A DNA stretch of 64,000 bases from Pseudanabaena sp. GTDB taxonomy: Bacteria > Cyanobacteriota > Cyanobacteriia > Pseudanabaenales > Pseudanabaenaceae. The translations under genes were made by a program, and so were the position numbers. Each line of letters begins with the position of its first letter. Within the stretch, counting starts at the first letter, position 1. This document shows, piece after piece, positions 7,463 to 16,307 of the stretch. A model generated the notes under the pieces. The model saw only the letters and a program-made list of their open reading frames with translations. It searched no databases and had not been told where the DNA came from. The DNA lies in the NCBI GenBank assembly GCA_003249035.1, contig QBMK01000017.1:1-64000 (forward strand). Reading direction: 5' to 3'.

Positions 7463-8845
7463 TTAGTTCCGACTAGAAGCCATATTTTCAAATTTAGTTA
7501 AGCGTGGTTCAAATAACAATTTAACTGTACCAACTGGCCCATTACGATGTTTGGCAATAATAATCTCGGCAACTCCTCGATCAGGTGTTTCTGGATTGTA
7601 ATATTCATCGCGATAAAGATTAATTACTAAATCTGCATCTTGCTCAATACTTCCAGATTCCCTCAAATCTGATAACATGGGACGCTTATTGGTTCTAGCT
7701 TCCACACCTCGACTCAATTGCGATAGAGCAATTACAGGCACATTCAATTCACGAGCTAAAGCTTTAAGCGATCGCGTAATTCTAGAAATTTCCTGCACCC
7801 GATTATCGGAACCAGAACCTTCCATTAATTGCAAGTAATCAATCAAAATCAATCCAAGCACTCCTCCTTTTTCTGATTGTAAACGACGAGCCTTAGAGCG
7901 TAATTCTGTAATAGGCGGATTAGGTGTGTCATCGATAAACAGAGGCAACTCCGATAGACCACTAATCGCCATCGCCACAGTTCCCCATTCATTTTCGCTA
8001 ATTTGTCCAGTGCGGAGACGATTACTATCGATGCCCATATCACTAGAACGAACTTTAGACTGACTAGCAAGTAAACGATACACTAACTGTTCCTTCGACA
8101 TTTCCAAGCTAAATATCGCCACTGGCAGACGATGGATTTCTGCCATCTTTCGCGCTATTTCCAGCCCGAAGGCAGTTTTTCCCATCGACGGTCTTCCTGC
8201 AAGAACAATCAGATCCGATCGCTGCAATCCATTGGTCATCGCATCAAAATCGTAAAACCCTGTAATTAAACCTGTTGCCGTGGAATTACCAGTACCAAGG
8301 GAATTAAAACGATTCTCTAATTCATAAAAAGTTTTCGTGAGAATGTCAGCAGCAGGGACAAGACCCTGCTGCGCTCGAGATTGGGTAACTGCAAAAATCT
8401 TTTGTTCGGATTGATCTAGAAGTTGCGCCAGTTCAATTTCGTTACTGTAACTAATCTCAACCACACCTCTGGCAGCTTCGGCTAGCTTACGTCGCGCATA
8501 TTTATCCGCAACTAATTGAGCATAAAAATCAATATTTACAGCGCTGACAGTGCGATCGCAGAGTTGAGCGATCTTGGTTTGCCCCCCGATTTTTTCGAGC
8601 ATATCGCGATCGCTTAACCAAGTAGTTAAACTCATCATGTCCGTAGGATTGGACTGGTTATGCAACATCAAGCAAGCTCGAAAAATTTCCTGATGCGACG
8701 CCACATAAAACATTTCGGGGCGCAAGGTATCTAGAACTCGCGAAACTGCCTCTGGATCGATCAAGATGCCACCTAATACAGCCTCCTCTGCCTCAATGTT
8801 CTGTGGTGGCAAGCGATCGCTAATTGATTCAAAGTCTTTGCTCAT
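7463..8845 (-). CDS. dnaB: Replicative DNA helicase DnaB
   Basis: Hexameric 5'-3' helicase of the replisome. The N-terminal domain begins LPPQNIEAEEAVLGGILIDP. The RecA-like domain has Walker A GRPSMGKTAFG, Walker B LILIDYLQLM and the arginine-rich LSRGVEARTNKRPMLSDLRE segment. From ATG 8845 (MSKDFESISDRLPPQN) it is 460 residues, normal for the family. The frame extends to ATG 8938, but that codon lies in a perfect hairpin and the extra 31 residues are not family-like, so I prefer 8845. No intein interrupts the protein, although inteins are common in cyanobacterial dnaB. Convergent with the CHASE2 gene, divergent from the M50-like gene. Confidence 0.95.
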   Translation of the reverse strand: MSKDFESISDRLPPQNIEAEEAVLGGILIDPEAVSRVLDTLRPEMFYVASHQEIFRACLMLHNQSNPTDMMSLTTWLSDRDMLEKIGGQTKIAQLCDRTVSAVNIDFYAQLVADKYARRKLAEAARGVVEISYSNEIELAQLLDQSEQKIFAVTQSRAQQGLVPAADILTKTFYELENRFNSLGTGNSTATGLITGFYDFDAMTNGLQRSDLIVLAGRPSMGKTAFGLEIARKMAEIHRLPVAIFSLEMSKEQLVYRLLASQSKVRSSDMGIDSNRLRTGQISENEWGTVAMAISGLSELPLFIDDTPNPPITELRSKARRLQSEKGGVLGLILIDYLQLMEGSGSDNRVQEISRITRSLKALARELNVPVIALSQLSRGVEARTNKRPMLSDLRESGSIEQDADLVINLYRDEYYNPETPDRGVAEIIIAKHRNGPVGTVKLLFEPRLTKFENMASSRN

Positions 8846-8918
8846 ATAACTTACTGACTGGTTTGCTGTCTGGAGAAAATGCTTAGAAAGTTTAAGGCTA
8901 GGCTTGAGTGCATTCATA

Positions 8919-8954
8919 ATTCTAGGTTTTAATTGCAAAATTAAAACCTAGAAT
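8919..8954. repeat. Perfect 16-base inverted repeat upstream of dnaB
   Basis: ATTCTAGGTTTTAATT at 8919-8934 pairs exactly with 8939-8954 around the loop GCAA. It occupies the 5' leader of dnaB (minus strand) and covers the most upstream possible ATG at 8938. It could regulate initiation, be an operator, or be a repeat-element remnant. Confidence 0.8.
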
Positions 8955-8968
8955 TAATCCCAACCACC

Positions 8969-9021
8969 AAAATCGTTTTTTGAAAAGCCAGCCTAGAGTT
9001 GGCTTTCCAAAAAACGATTTT
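8969..9021. repeat. 22-base inverted repeat in the dnaB / M50-like divergent gap
   Basis: Arms at 8969-8990 and 9000-9021 (AAAATCGTTTTTTGAAAAGC type) pair over 22 bases with one mismatch around a nine-base loop. It follows the 8919-8954 hairpin in the same divergent spacer and ends about 70 bases before the downstream ATG. It could be a bidirectional terminator or a regulatory site. Confidence 0.75.
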
Positions 9022-9093
9022 TACAATGAGAATTGCTAGATCGAAAAAAAATCATGTCAATTGCTATAGTGCTTGTAGTGACGGGCAATTGAT

Positions 9094-10566
9094 ATGGGAT
9101 TTGAGGAAATATTTGTTTTTGTGGTAGTAGGCTGGGTAGCGTTCCGCCATCAACGATCGCATCAACATGCCACAAATCATTTAAATACATGTATTTTGTG
9201 GAGTCTGGCAATTGTCTTACCAAGTTTAGCGATCGCATGGACAACTTTTAATCACATAACCCTGCCATTAACTTTTGTGGCACTTGTATTATTACTTTGC
9301 GTATGGATATATGGCAACTTCTTCACATCTATCAACGCAAAACCAGAAATCATTAGCCTTAATCCCAATGAAGAAAAAACGCTCAAAGATTGCTTCTCCT
9401 CAAATGTCTATCATCTAACAGGGCTAGAATATCGCTCTAAAGAAATCTACTGTCGTGGTAATTTGCGATCGCAAAATCCTAAATACGCATACGAAACTAT
9501 TAACCAAAATATCCAAAAAATATTTGGCGATCGCTTTATCTGTTATTTACAAGAAAGTCCATTAGAGAATCAGGGTTTAGATATTGGTCGTCCTCAAGAA
9601 CGTCACGAAAACATAACAAACTATTGCTTTTATTTGATCCCTAATCATCTAATCAGATTTAATCCAGCTTTAAGTGAGCGTCAAGGGTGGCTGACAAGCA
9701 CTATTAGTATTGTATTAACAGCCTTTACAGTATTAGTTGTAGGGTCAAATCAGCGCATCGAAACCTTAAATTTGAGTAACTTACACCAAGGAATTCCGTA
9801 CTTCCTAGGCATCGCAAGTATCTTGATCGCTAGATCAATTGCACTGTTTTATATCTCTAAACATTATAGGTTAAGACTTTCTCCTCCAAATTTAATTCCA
9901 TGCCTAGGTAGTTTTGGCTTGCTAGGCAGTTTAAATACGAACTTCTCCCCAGGACTAAATCCTACAAATCAGCGTCGAATACTCTTTGATATAGCTGTGA
10001 TTCCTACCATTGCTAGCTTGGCAATCTCTATCATTTTATTATTTCTGGGAAATTGGATACTAATTCCCCCAACGATGCCGCAGATCGATCCTGCGATCAC
10101 TCCATCTTTGTTAATTACAAACTTAGATACCTTTGATTACAAAAGCTCGATTTTTGCAACATTACTACAAACAGTTTTTTCCATAGGTAAAACATCCATT
10201 AATTCAGACATAGCTACTGCCGTGTCCCCCCTTACATTAGCTGGTTGGTCTGGCTTAGCGCTGTGCGCTGTACAACTCATGCCCTTTGATTTACTAGATG
10301 GCGGCAATCTTGCGATCTCCATGTTCGGTCATCGTCAGGCTGTCGAGATTGCTAGGATTTCAAGACTTTTATTACTAGCGATTTCCTTACTTACCCAACC
10401 TTGGCTGAGGATTTACAGCCTATTATTGTTTTTATTGCCTACCCCTCGTCCAATTATTTTGAACGAACGTATGGAAATTGGCAAAACTCGCGATCTAATC
10501 GGCATGATATTAATTGCGATCGCTTTATTAATAATTTTACCTATACCCAAATTTCTCTTTTTATAA
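9094..10566 (+). CDS. Polytopic membrane protein of site-2-protease (M50) type, apparently inactive
   Basis: 490 residues with hydrophobic segments near the N-terminus (about 28-70) and at least six more after residue 200. The soluble part at about 85-190 and the run YLIPNHLIRF resemble cyanobacterial and plastid EGY-like M50 proteins. The second M50 motif is recognisable as LLDGGN (D402-G-G). The first is not: where HExxH should stand, before a KLSPP-like strand, this protein has R-S-I-A-L-F-Y-I-S-K-H (247-257), without glutamate and without a histidine pair. It is therefore probably a pseudoprotease or a divergent relative (inference). A hairpin-rich spacer separates it from dnaB. Weaker alternative: an unrelated transporter-like protein. 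Confidence 0.65.
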   Translation: MGFEEIFVFVVVGWVAFRHQRSHQHATNHLNTCILWSLAIVLPSLAIAWTTFNHITLPLTFVALVLLLCVWIYGNFFTSINAKPEIISLNPNEEKTLKDCFSSNVYHLTGLEYRSKEIYCRGNLRSQNPKYAYETINQNIQKIFGDRFICYLQESPLENQGLDIGRPQERHENITNYCFYLIPNHLIRFNPALSERQGWLTSTISIVLTAFTVLVVGSNQRIETLNLSNLHQGIPYFLGIASILIARSIALFYISKHYRLRLSPPNLIPCLGSFGLLGSLNTNFSPGLNPTNQRRILFDIAVIPTIASLAISIILLFLGNWILIPPTMPQIDPAITPSLLITNLDTFDYKSSIFATLLQTVFSIGKTSINSDIATAVSPLTLAGWSGLALCAVQLMPFDLLDGGNLAISMFGHRQAVEIARISRLLLLAISLLTQPWLRIYSLLLFLLPTPRPIILNERMEIGKTRDLIGMILIAIALLIILPIPKFLFL

Positions 10567-10837
10567 GGGGAATGCAAAGTAGTAATTCTCATATAAAATC
10601 TGCGGTACTGGAAACCTTAAAATTGATGATTTATAACGAGAATGATTTCACAGTTGCAACTTTATTATGTCCGTTTAAGAAAAACAGATAGTTTGCAAGG
10701 CTAAACCCTTACTTTTATTAAAGTTTTATTTTAAATATTCAAGACTTTAATGTGATTTTGGGATTATCATTAACCTTGGCATTAGGTAGCTACGATTAGT
10801 TGCTACTGGTAACATCAGTTAAGTCAGCAGTAGATAC

Positions 10838-11494
10838 ATGTTCATCCTGAAGCGCCAAGACGTTGATATCGTCAACGTCCAAAATCCACAAAACAAAGAT
10901 CAACAAATACCGATTTTGCAATATCAGGGGCAAACATTTCGGTTACTCAACATGTTTGGAGATAATCGAGATGAGGCTTTAGCTCTTTGGCGTGACTTAA
11001 CTGATAACAAAGGCAAAGCTTGCGTATTATTAGAAGAACCTCAACGCTTTAGCGTATGGGGCAGAGTCAAACTAGACAAATTCCAAACCGCGCCTACCCA
11101 GAGTTCTTCTGCAGGTACCCATTTAGTGCAAGGCTGTTTACTGATATTGCAAGCTGTGTATATTGAAATTGAAGATCTACTTGGCATCAGGCAAGCTGGT
11201 TCTTTTAAGCAAGATTTACTTAAGTTTATGCAGAAAGGTAAATTTGCTCAAAGCGACTCAATTTCATCTCTGGAAGAAGTTTTGTCAATCAATCCGCTTA
11301 ACAGTGTGCAAATCCCCAACTGGGATGAAAGCAAATTGCAGCTTCTTTTAGGTGAAATACATCGACTAGCATCTTCCTATTTTGGAAATAATAGTTTTGT
11401 TGATAGCGCGATCACAGCTTTGAACGAACTGCCCGAATCAGTATCCGTAACTGCTTGGCTGACAAAAACTCCTAAAGGTAAACTCTGGAAGTAA
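10838..11494 (+). CDS. Conserved cyanobacterial protein of unknown function
   Basis: 218 residues, soluble, no signal peptide or membrane segment. The N-terminal half is basic-beta in character (FILKRQDVDIVNVQ, then ILQYQGQTFRLLNMF and DEALALWRDLTDNKGKACVLL), and the C-terminal half is mostly helical. I tentatively associate it with the cyanobacterial Npun_F0813-type family from memory of the LWRDLTDNKGKACVLLEEP stretch, without a search. No catalytic motif is visible. It stands alone, with a 270-base spacer upstream in which I see nothing distinctive. Confidence 0.75.
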   Translation: MFILKRQDVDIVNVQNPQNKDQQIPILQYQGQTFRLLNMFGDNRDEALALWRDLTDNKGKACVLLEEPQRFSVWGRVKLDKFQTAPTQSSSAGTHLVQGCLLILQAVYIEIEDLLGIRQAGSFKQDLLKFMQKGKFAQSDSISSLEEVLSINPLNSVQIPNWDESKLQLLLGEIHRLASSYFGNNSFVDSAITALNELPESVSVTAWLTKTPKGKLWK

Positions 11495-11609
11495 TCTAGC
11501 TGGCTTCTTTCTATGTTTTCTTCTAAGGTTATGACTTGTAAACCAATACTTGTTATTTTCTTTATCTAAATACTTTATTTCTTATGGTTGTAGCTAAGGT
11601 GCAAGATTC

Positions 11610-12551
11610 ATGAGTAGAGCTAAATCTCCCTCGCCGTCAGGGATTTCCACGCAATCAATTGTTTGGGCAGCGATCGGATGGGCAGCCCTAGCTCTGATGT
11701 TCTACCTATTTTTTAACGTCCCAACCGATGGACCACATACCATCAAGCCCGAAGATTGTGACAAAGCAGTAAAAGACCTTTTTGTAAGGCCAAATTGGTA
11801 TCGATTAGGCACATACATTTTTCAAACTGTAGCGATCGCTTTTTCAGGCATACTTTGTCTTCGTAACTGGCGTAGTTCTAAAATTATCAGCGGACGTAAT
11901 GTCTGGTTAGGGTTGGGAGTAGGAATCCTTTCTTGGGGGATCGGAAATTTAATTTTTGGTTATCTAGATTTTCAATATCAAAGTGCACTGATTGCGGGCG
12001 GAGCTAAAGGTGCGGCGAATCTAGTCCAGACCTTTCCATCGGTCGCTGATGTTTTCTTCACAGCAACTTACGTTTTTTTGGCATGGGGGATGGCTATGTC
12101 TGTAATTGGCAGAAGACTAAACCTATATCCTAAACAATGGGCGATTGTTGTTGCTGTTGGATTTGTTGGAGTCGTTGTGGCAGCCTATGTTACATTTGGC
12201 GTAGGTGGAGGGGTGTCTCTAGATACTGGAAAAATACTGAATATTGTTTATGCCTTAGGCGATATATGGTTACTAATTGTTGCCACAATTCTCTTACTTG
12301 CTTTTTGGGGCGGTAAAGCCGCCCAATCTTGGCGATTGCTTGGTAGCGCTGGTATTGCGATGTTCTTTGGGGACTTATGGTTTAACTACAGCATTAATAC
12401 TGGTATCAGTAAAGTTTGCGAAGGTAAGCAATATCAAAGTGGAGAGCCTGCTGAATTCTTTTGGATTCTTGCATTTATTCTCTGGGGTATGGCAGCAGCT
12501 TTAGAGTTTGATTTATCTTCGCGACCTACTACTCGTAGCCGCCGAAACTAA
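11610..12551 (+). CDS. Polytopic membrane protein of unknown function
   Basis: 313 residues with about eight hydrophobic segments: near 18-38 (IVWAAIGWAALALMFYLFF), then about 70-85, 100-122, 148-166, 175-198, 212-236, 245-262 and 285-303. A short Ser/Pro/Lys-rich N-terminus is probably cytoplasmic. A loop after the first helix contains Cys (EDCDKAVKDLF) and another Cys lies in KVCEGKQY. The general plan resembles cyanobacterial integral membrane proteins of unknown role; I recognise no transporter or enzyme signature. It ends at a strong bidirectional terminator shared with the convergent sugar transferase. Confidence 0.75.
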   Translation: MSRAKSPSPSGISTQSIVWAAIGWAALALMFYLFFNVPTDGPHTIKPEDCDKAVKDLFVRPNWYRLGTYIFQTVAIAFSGILCLRNWRSSKIISGRNVWLGLGVGILSWGIGNLIFGYLDFQYQSALIAGGAKGAANLVQTFPSVADVFFTATYVFLAWGMAMSVIGRRLNLYPKQWAIVVAVGFVGVVVAAYVTFGVGGGVSLDTGKILNIVYALGDIWLLIVATILLLAFWGGKAAQSWRLLGSAGIAMFFGDLWFNYSINTGISKVCEGKQYQSGEPAEFFWILAFILWGMAAALEFDLSSRPTTRSRRN

Positions 12552-12584
12552 ACAAGAAAGGGGCGCTAAGCGCCCCTTTCTTGT
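12552..12584. terminator. Bidirectional hairpin terminator
   Basis: Arms 12552-12566 and 12570-12584 pair perfectly (ACAAGAAAGGGGCGC) around TAA. It lies exactly between the stops of two convergent genes. Its AGGGGCGC core recurs in other terminators of this window. Confidence 0.85.
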
Positions 12585-13297
12585 CAATAAGCTCCATTTC
12601 CTTTGGGGAAAATCACAACTAAAATAGTTTTAAATATCAGATGCAGATCAAGCCAAAAACTCATGCGCTTAACGTAACTTGCGTCGATCTGTACTCGCTT
12701 AGCGTAAGGAATATCGTTGCGTCCAGAAACTTGCCATAGACCTGCAATACCAGGTCGAACGCTGAGTACTCGATCAATCGCAGCGCCATATTTACTTAGT
12801 TCGTTTTGAACCAATGGTCTAGGACCAACCACACTCATATCACCAATAAGTACATTCCAAAACTGGGGTAACTCATCCAAACTGGTTGTCCTCAATAACT
12901 TACCAATTTTAGTAATCCGAGGATCGTGTTTAAGTTTAAAAGATGCCTCATATTCAGCACGACTAATAGGACAGGCATTTAAATAATCTTCGAGAGCTTG
13001 GTCTGCGCCATTAATCATCGTTCTAAACTTAATGCAATTAAATTTAGAACCATTTAAACCAACTCTAGGATGAATGTATAAAACTGAGCCGGGAGAGCTA
13101 ATGAAAACCAACAACGTAATTGCTATATAAACTGGCGAAAACACAGTTAAAACAATTGATGCAAATGCGATATCAAAGATTCTTTTTCCCCAAGTTGCAT
13201 AATGATCTGTACGATCAATTACCGATTTTTTTGTACGGAGGCTAACTTGACTATTTGTTTTGCTTCTAGTAATCATCAAATCTCTACACCACACCAC
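12584..13297 (-). CDS. Bacterial sugar transferase (undecaprenyl-phosphate sugar-1-phosphate transferase)
   Basis: Initiates exopolysaccharide, capsule or O-antigen repeat synthesis by moving a sugar-1-phosphate from a nucleotide sugar to the lipid carrier. At 237 residues it is the short single-domain form: one membrane-embedded hairpin (about 42-70, IAFASIVLTVFSPVYIAITL), then the family motifs GSVLYIHPRVGLNG, FNCIKFRTM, the DPRITKIGKLLRTTSLDELPQ block and VGPRPLVQNEL, and near the end VRPGIAGLWQVSGRN. The first start is GTG 13297; ATG 13276 (MITRSKTN) is equally possible. Its sugar cannot be inferred. No other glycan genes adjoin it. Confidence 0.92.
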   Translation of the reverse strand: MVWCRDLMITRSKTNSQVSLRTKKSVIDRTDHYATWGKRIFDIAFASIVLTVFSPVYIAITLLVFISSPGSVLYIHPRVGLNGSKFNCIKFRTMINGADQALEDYLNACPISRAEYEASFKLKHDPRITKIGKLLRTTSLDELPQFWNVLIGDMSVVGPRPLVQNELSKYGAAIDRVLSVRPGIAGLWQVSGRNDIPYAKRVQIDASYVKRMSFWLDLHLIFKTILVVIFPKGNGAY

Positions 13298-13317
13298 ATA
13301 GTTGAACTAATCATACA

Positions 13318-14301
13318 ATGCCTGTCTACTTTTATTGGGGCGATGACGACTATCAAATTTCTCAAGCAGTCAAAAAACTGATAGATACTCATGTCGATCT
13401 GATGTGGCGTGACTTTAATTATGTAAAAATCAATGCTACTGGGGACCTTGAGGTAATGGATGGACTAAACCTAGCAGTAACTTCGACCTTTGGCATGGGT
13501 AGTCGCTTAACTTGGTTAGCTGATACAGCGATCGCCCAACGCTGCACTGAATCACTTCTATTAGAGTTAGAAAGAACTTTTAATCATTTACCTGTACACT
13601 CCTACATCTTATTTACATCATCAAATAAGCCTGATGGGAGAGCCAAATCTACCAAATTACTGCAGAAGTATGCTCAAATTTTAGAGTTTTCGTTAATACC
13701 TCCTTGGAAAACTGATGCGATCTCCCAATTAGTGAAACAAGCCGCCACAGAAATTGACTTAAAAATAACATCAGATGGCGTAGATCTCCTAGTTGATGCG
13801 ATTGGCAATGATACTCGTAGACTGACAATGGAATTGCAAAAGTTACAACTGTCACATTATGGGAAAACAAATCCACTTACTGCTAAAGAAATTGCACCAC
13901 TTATTCAAGTCTCAGCTCATAATAGTTTGCAATTAGCAAGTGCAATTCGCTCAGCAAATACCAGTCAGTCTCTCTCTCTGATTGCAGAATTACTGCAAAA
14001 TAACGAAGTAGGTTTACGGATTTGCGCAACTTTGGTAGGCCAGTTTCGCACATGGCTTTGGATTAAGATGATGCAAGAATCGGGAGAGCGAGACGACAAG
14101 ATGATCGCTGATGCTGCGGAAATTGGCAATCCTAAGCGAGTATATTTTCTGAAGCAAGAAGTACAGGGTCTTAATAGTCAAAAATTAATGCGTTCACTCA
14201 GTATTTTGTTGCGATTAGAAGCAGATCTCAAGCATGGCAAAGACGAAACAGCAACATTGCAAACTGCAATTATTGAGCTATGCCAAGCCATGACTAAATA
14301 A
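13318..14301 (+). CDS. holA: DNA polymerase III delta subunit
   Basis: Clamp-loader subunit that opens the beta sliding clamp. 327 residues, normal for HolA. The N-terminus MPVYFYWGDDDYQISQAV matches the family opening (a Y-x-x-G-D-D/E motif in place of Walker A), followed by a Rossmann-like domain, an all-helical middle (ITSDGVDLLVDAIGNDTRRL, about 150-175) and a helical collar domain (SLSLIAELLQNNEVGLRICATLVGQ region, about 220-245). Divergent from the sugar transferase with only 20 bases between, so the two promoters must overlap. A hairpin terminator follows directly. Confidence 0.93.
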   Translation: MPVYFYWGDDDYQISQAVKKLIDTHVDLMWRDFNYVKINATGDLEVMDGLNLAVTSTFGMGSRLTWLADTAIAQRCTESLLLELERTFNHLPVHSYILFTSSNKPDGRAKSTKLLQKYAQILEFSLIPPWKTDAISQLVKQAATEIDLKITSDGVDLLVDAIGNDTRRLTMELQKLQLSHYGKTNPLTAKEIAPLIQVSAHNSLQLASAIRSANTSQSLSLIAELLQNNEVGLRICATLVGQFRTWLWIKMMQESGERDDKMIADAAEIGNPKRVYFLKQEVQGLNSQKLMRSLSILLRLEADLKHGKDETATLQTAIIELCQAMTK

Positions 14302-14335
14302 GAAAAAGCAACGCAAAGCGCTGCTTTTTCTTATT
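14297..14335 (+). terminator. Hairpin terminator of holA
   Basis: Arms AATAAGAAAAAGCA and TGCTTTTTCTTATT flank a GC-rich loop, and a T-run follows. The left arm overlaps the holA stop. Confidence 0.8.
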
Positions 14336-14394
14336 TTTGAGATTTGAAAACATGATCGCTGCTAACATGACAAATAGATCCTTTAGTCAGAAAT

Positions 14395-15525
14395 ATGTCC
14401 GAACATTCCGCAACAGTTACTGTTGCTCTAAATAGCGATAACCAGCCTAATCGTAGTTATGACATTGCGATCGCATCGCATAGCCTCAAAAACTTAGGCA
14501 ATAAATTAGTAGAAATTGGCTTAGGCAAAAAAAGCAAAAAACTCCTCATTGTCTCGAATCCCATCATTTACAAGCACTATGGAGAAACTGTCCAGACATC
14601 CCTAAGTAATGCGGGTTTTGATGTTGCTAATTTAATATTGCCCGCAGGTGAACGCTTTAAAAACGCGAACTCACTCCAAAAGATTTATAATGCGGCTCTT
14701 GTCCACCGTTTAGAACGCTCATCGATGATTGTTGCCCTCGGAGGTGGCGTAATCGGAGATATGTCGGGCTATGCAGCAGCAACTTGGTTGCGAGGTATTG
14801 ATCTTGTTCAAGTTCCCACCACGCTTTTAGCAATGGTAGACTCAGCAATTGGTGGCAAGACGGGGATCAATCATCCGCATGGTAAAAACTTAATCGGCGC
14901 TTTTTATCAACCTCGACTAGTGTGGGTCGATCCTGAAGTATTAAAAACTTTGCCAGTTCGTGAATTTCGCTCAGCGATGGCAGAGGTTATTAAGTACGGC
15001 GTAATCTGGGATCGCGAATTATTTGATTTGCTTTCTCAATGCGATCGCCTTGATCAGTTACGCTATGTATCAGCGGAATTGCTGCAAACAATTTTGTATC
15101 GTTGTGCCAAAGCTAAAGCTGAAGTCGTATCCAAAGATGAGAAAGAAGGAAATCTTCGCGCCATTCTCAACTATGGTCATACAGTCGGCCATGCAATCGA
15201 ATCGGTTACCAACTATCGCCTTTACAATCATGGTGAAGCTGTCGGCTTAGGAATGGTAATTGCGGGTGCGATCGCCGTCGATCTTGGTCTATGGTCTGCA
15301 TTAGAGCAAGCCCGACAATTAGATCTAATTGCTAAAACCCGTCTACCACAGACATTACCTGCGGATATCGATCTTGAGTCAATTATTGAGTCTCTTTCTA
15401 CCGACAAAAAAGTAGAAGCTGGCAAAGTTCGCTTCATTTTACCAACGGCAATTGGCTCGGTAACTCTTAGCGATCGGGTAACCTCAGAACTGGTTAACCA
15501 AAATTTACGAAAAATGATGACATAA
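14395..15525 (+). CDS. aroB: 3-dehydroquinate synthase
   Basis: Second step of the shikimate pathway: DAHP to 3-dehydroquinate, with NAD+ and a divalent metal. 376 residues. NAD-binding glycine motif [13 protein letters not shown] at about 117-129, then [20 protein letters not shown], with the metal site formed by E in the [13 protein letters not shown] helix and the histidines of [11 protein letters not shown] and [10 protein letters not shown]. Both metal histidine motifs are intact. ATG 14395 gives the usual cyanobacterial N-terminus, with a short extra leader before the beta strand. It stands alone, after the holA terminator and before the infC promoter. Confidence 0.96.
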   Translation: MSEHSATVTVALNSDNQPNRSYDIAIASHSLKNLGNKLVEIGLGKKSKKLLIVSNPIIYKHYGETVQTSLSNAGFDVANLILPAGERFKNANSLQKIYNAALVHRLERSSMIVALGGGVIGDMSGYAAATWLRGIDLVQVPTTLLAMVDSAIGGKTGINHPHGKNLIGAFYQPRLVWVDPEVLKTLPVREFRSAMAEVIKYGVIWDRELFDLLSQCDRLDQLRYVSAELLQTILYRCAKAKAEVVSKDEKEGNLRAILNYGHTVGHAIESVTNYRLYNHGEAVGLGMVIAGAIAVDLGLWSALEQARQLDLIAKTRLPQTLPADIDLESIIESLSTDKKVEAGKVRFILPTAIGSVTLSDRVTSELVNQNLRKMMT

Positions 15526-15528
15526 TAC

Positions 15529-15557
15529 TTGACACATTAAGTGGTAGTTCGTACTAT
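15529..15557 (+). promoter_or_regulatory. Putative sigma-70-type promoter for infC
   Basis: TTGACA at 15529-15534 and TACTAT at 15552-15557 are separated by 17 bases. They begin just after the aroB stop and about 145 bases before the infC ATG, leaving an AT-rich leader in which a regulatory role is possible but not shown. Confidence 0.5.
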
Positions 15558-15703
15558 ACTTAAACGTTTATGTCAAGCAAAAATTTGCTAAGCTTATATA
15601 TATCAAATGCTTAATTTGAATATGGTGCTTAGGATAAGTATATATTTGTAAACCATTAGTAAATTAAACCAATACCCCAAAGAGTCTAGACAACAGAGAT
15701 TTC

Positions 15704-16228
15704 ATGACTAAAAAGCCAATTAAAGACCTTCCCCAAATCAACGAACGCATCAGATATCCAAAAATTCGAGTCATTGATATGGAGGGGGAGCAACTCGGCA
15801 TCCTTACCCCCAAAGAAGCCTTGAAGATGGCTGAAGAAAAAGAGCTAGATCTTGTGCTTGTCAGTGATAAAGCTGATCCTCCTGTTTGTCGGATTATGGA
15901 CTATGGCAAATTCAAGTTTGAGCAAGAAAAGAAGGCAAGGGAAGCTCGTAAAAAGCAACATACTTCTGATGTTAAAGAGGTAAAAATGCGCTACAAGATT
16001 GAGGAGCATGACTATAAGGTGCGAATCAATCACGCTGAACGATTTTTGAAAGAGGGTGACAAAGTTAAAGCAACAGTAATGTTTCGTGGGCGCGAAATTC
16101 AACACGTTGATCTTGCTGAAGTTTTGTTGAATCGGATGGCTAGCGATCTAGAATCTGTTGCTGAGATTCAACAATATCCCAAACGAGAAGGAAGGAACAT
16201 CACTATGTTGATGGCTCCCAAGAAATAG
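15704..16228 (+). CDS. infC: Translation initiation factor IF-3
   Basis: Binds the 30S subunit and checks the start codon and initiator tRNA. 174 residues, full length. The N-terminal domain opens [21 protein letters not shown] and includes [20 protein letters not shown]. The lysine-rich linker helix continues KAREARKKQ, and the C-terminal domain has [20 protein letters not shown] and [10 protein letters not shown]. The start is an ordinary ATG rather than the AUU or other rare codon used for autoregulation in enterobacteria. The bL35 and bL20 genes that often follow infC are absent; a terminator comes next. Confidence 0.97.
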   Translation: MTKKPIKDLPQINERIRYPKIRVIDMEGEQLGILTPKEALKMAEEKELDLVLVSDKADPPVCRIMDYGKFKFEQEKKAREARKKQHTSDVKEVKMRYKIEEHDYKVRINHAERFLKEGDKVKATVMFRGREIQHVDLAEVLLNRMASDLESVAEIQQYPKREGRNITMLMAPKK

Positions 16229-16269
16229 GCAAAAAGCCACTAAATGTGAACCTTTTTATCTATGTATCA

Positions 16270-16307
16270 AAAAGACAAATGGGGTGTTTAGCACCCCATT
16301 TGTCTTT
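16270..16307. terminator. Bidirectional terminator between infC and a convergent lipoprotein gene
   Basis: The arms AAAAGACAAATGGGGTG and CACCCCATTTGTCTTTTT surround a five-base loop. A-run and T-run flanks serve both strands. Confidence 0.85.

Noticed and set aside
8846-8938. Longer DnaB start (ATG 8938)
   Set aside because: The extra 31 residues are not family-like and the ATG is in a perfect hairpin; ATG 8845 matches the family start.
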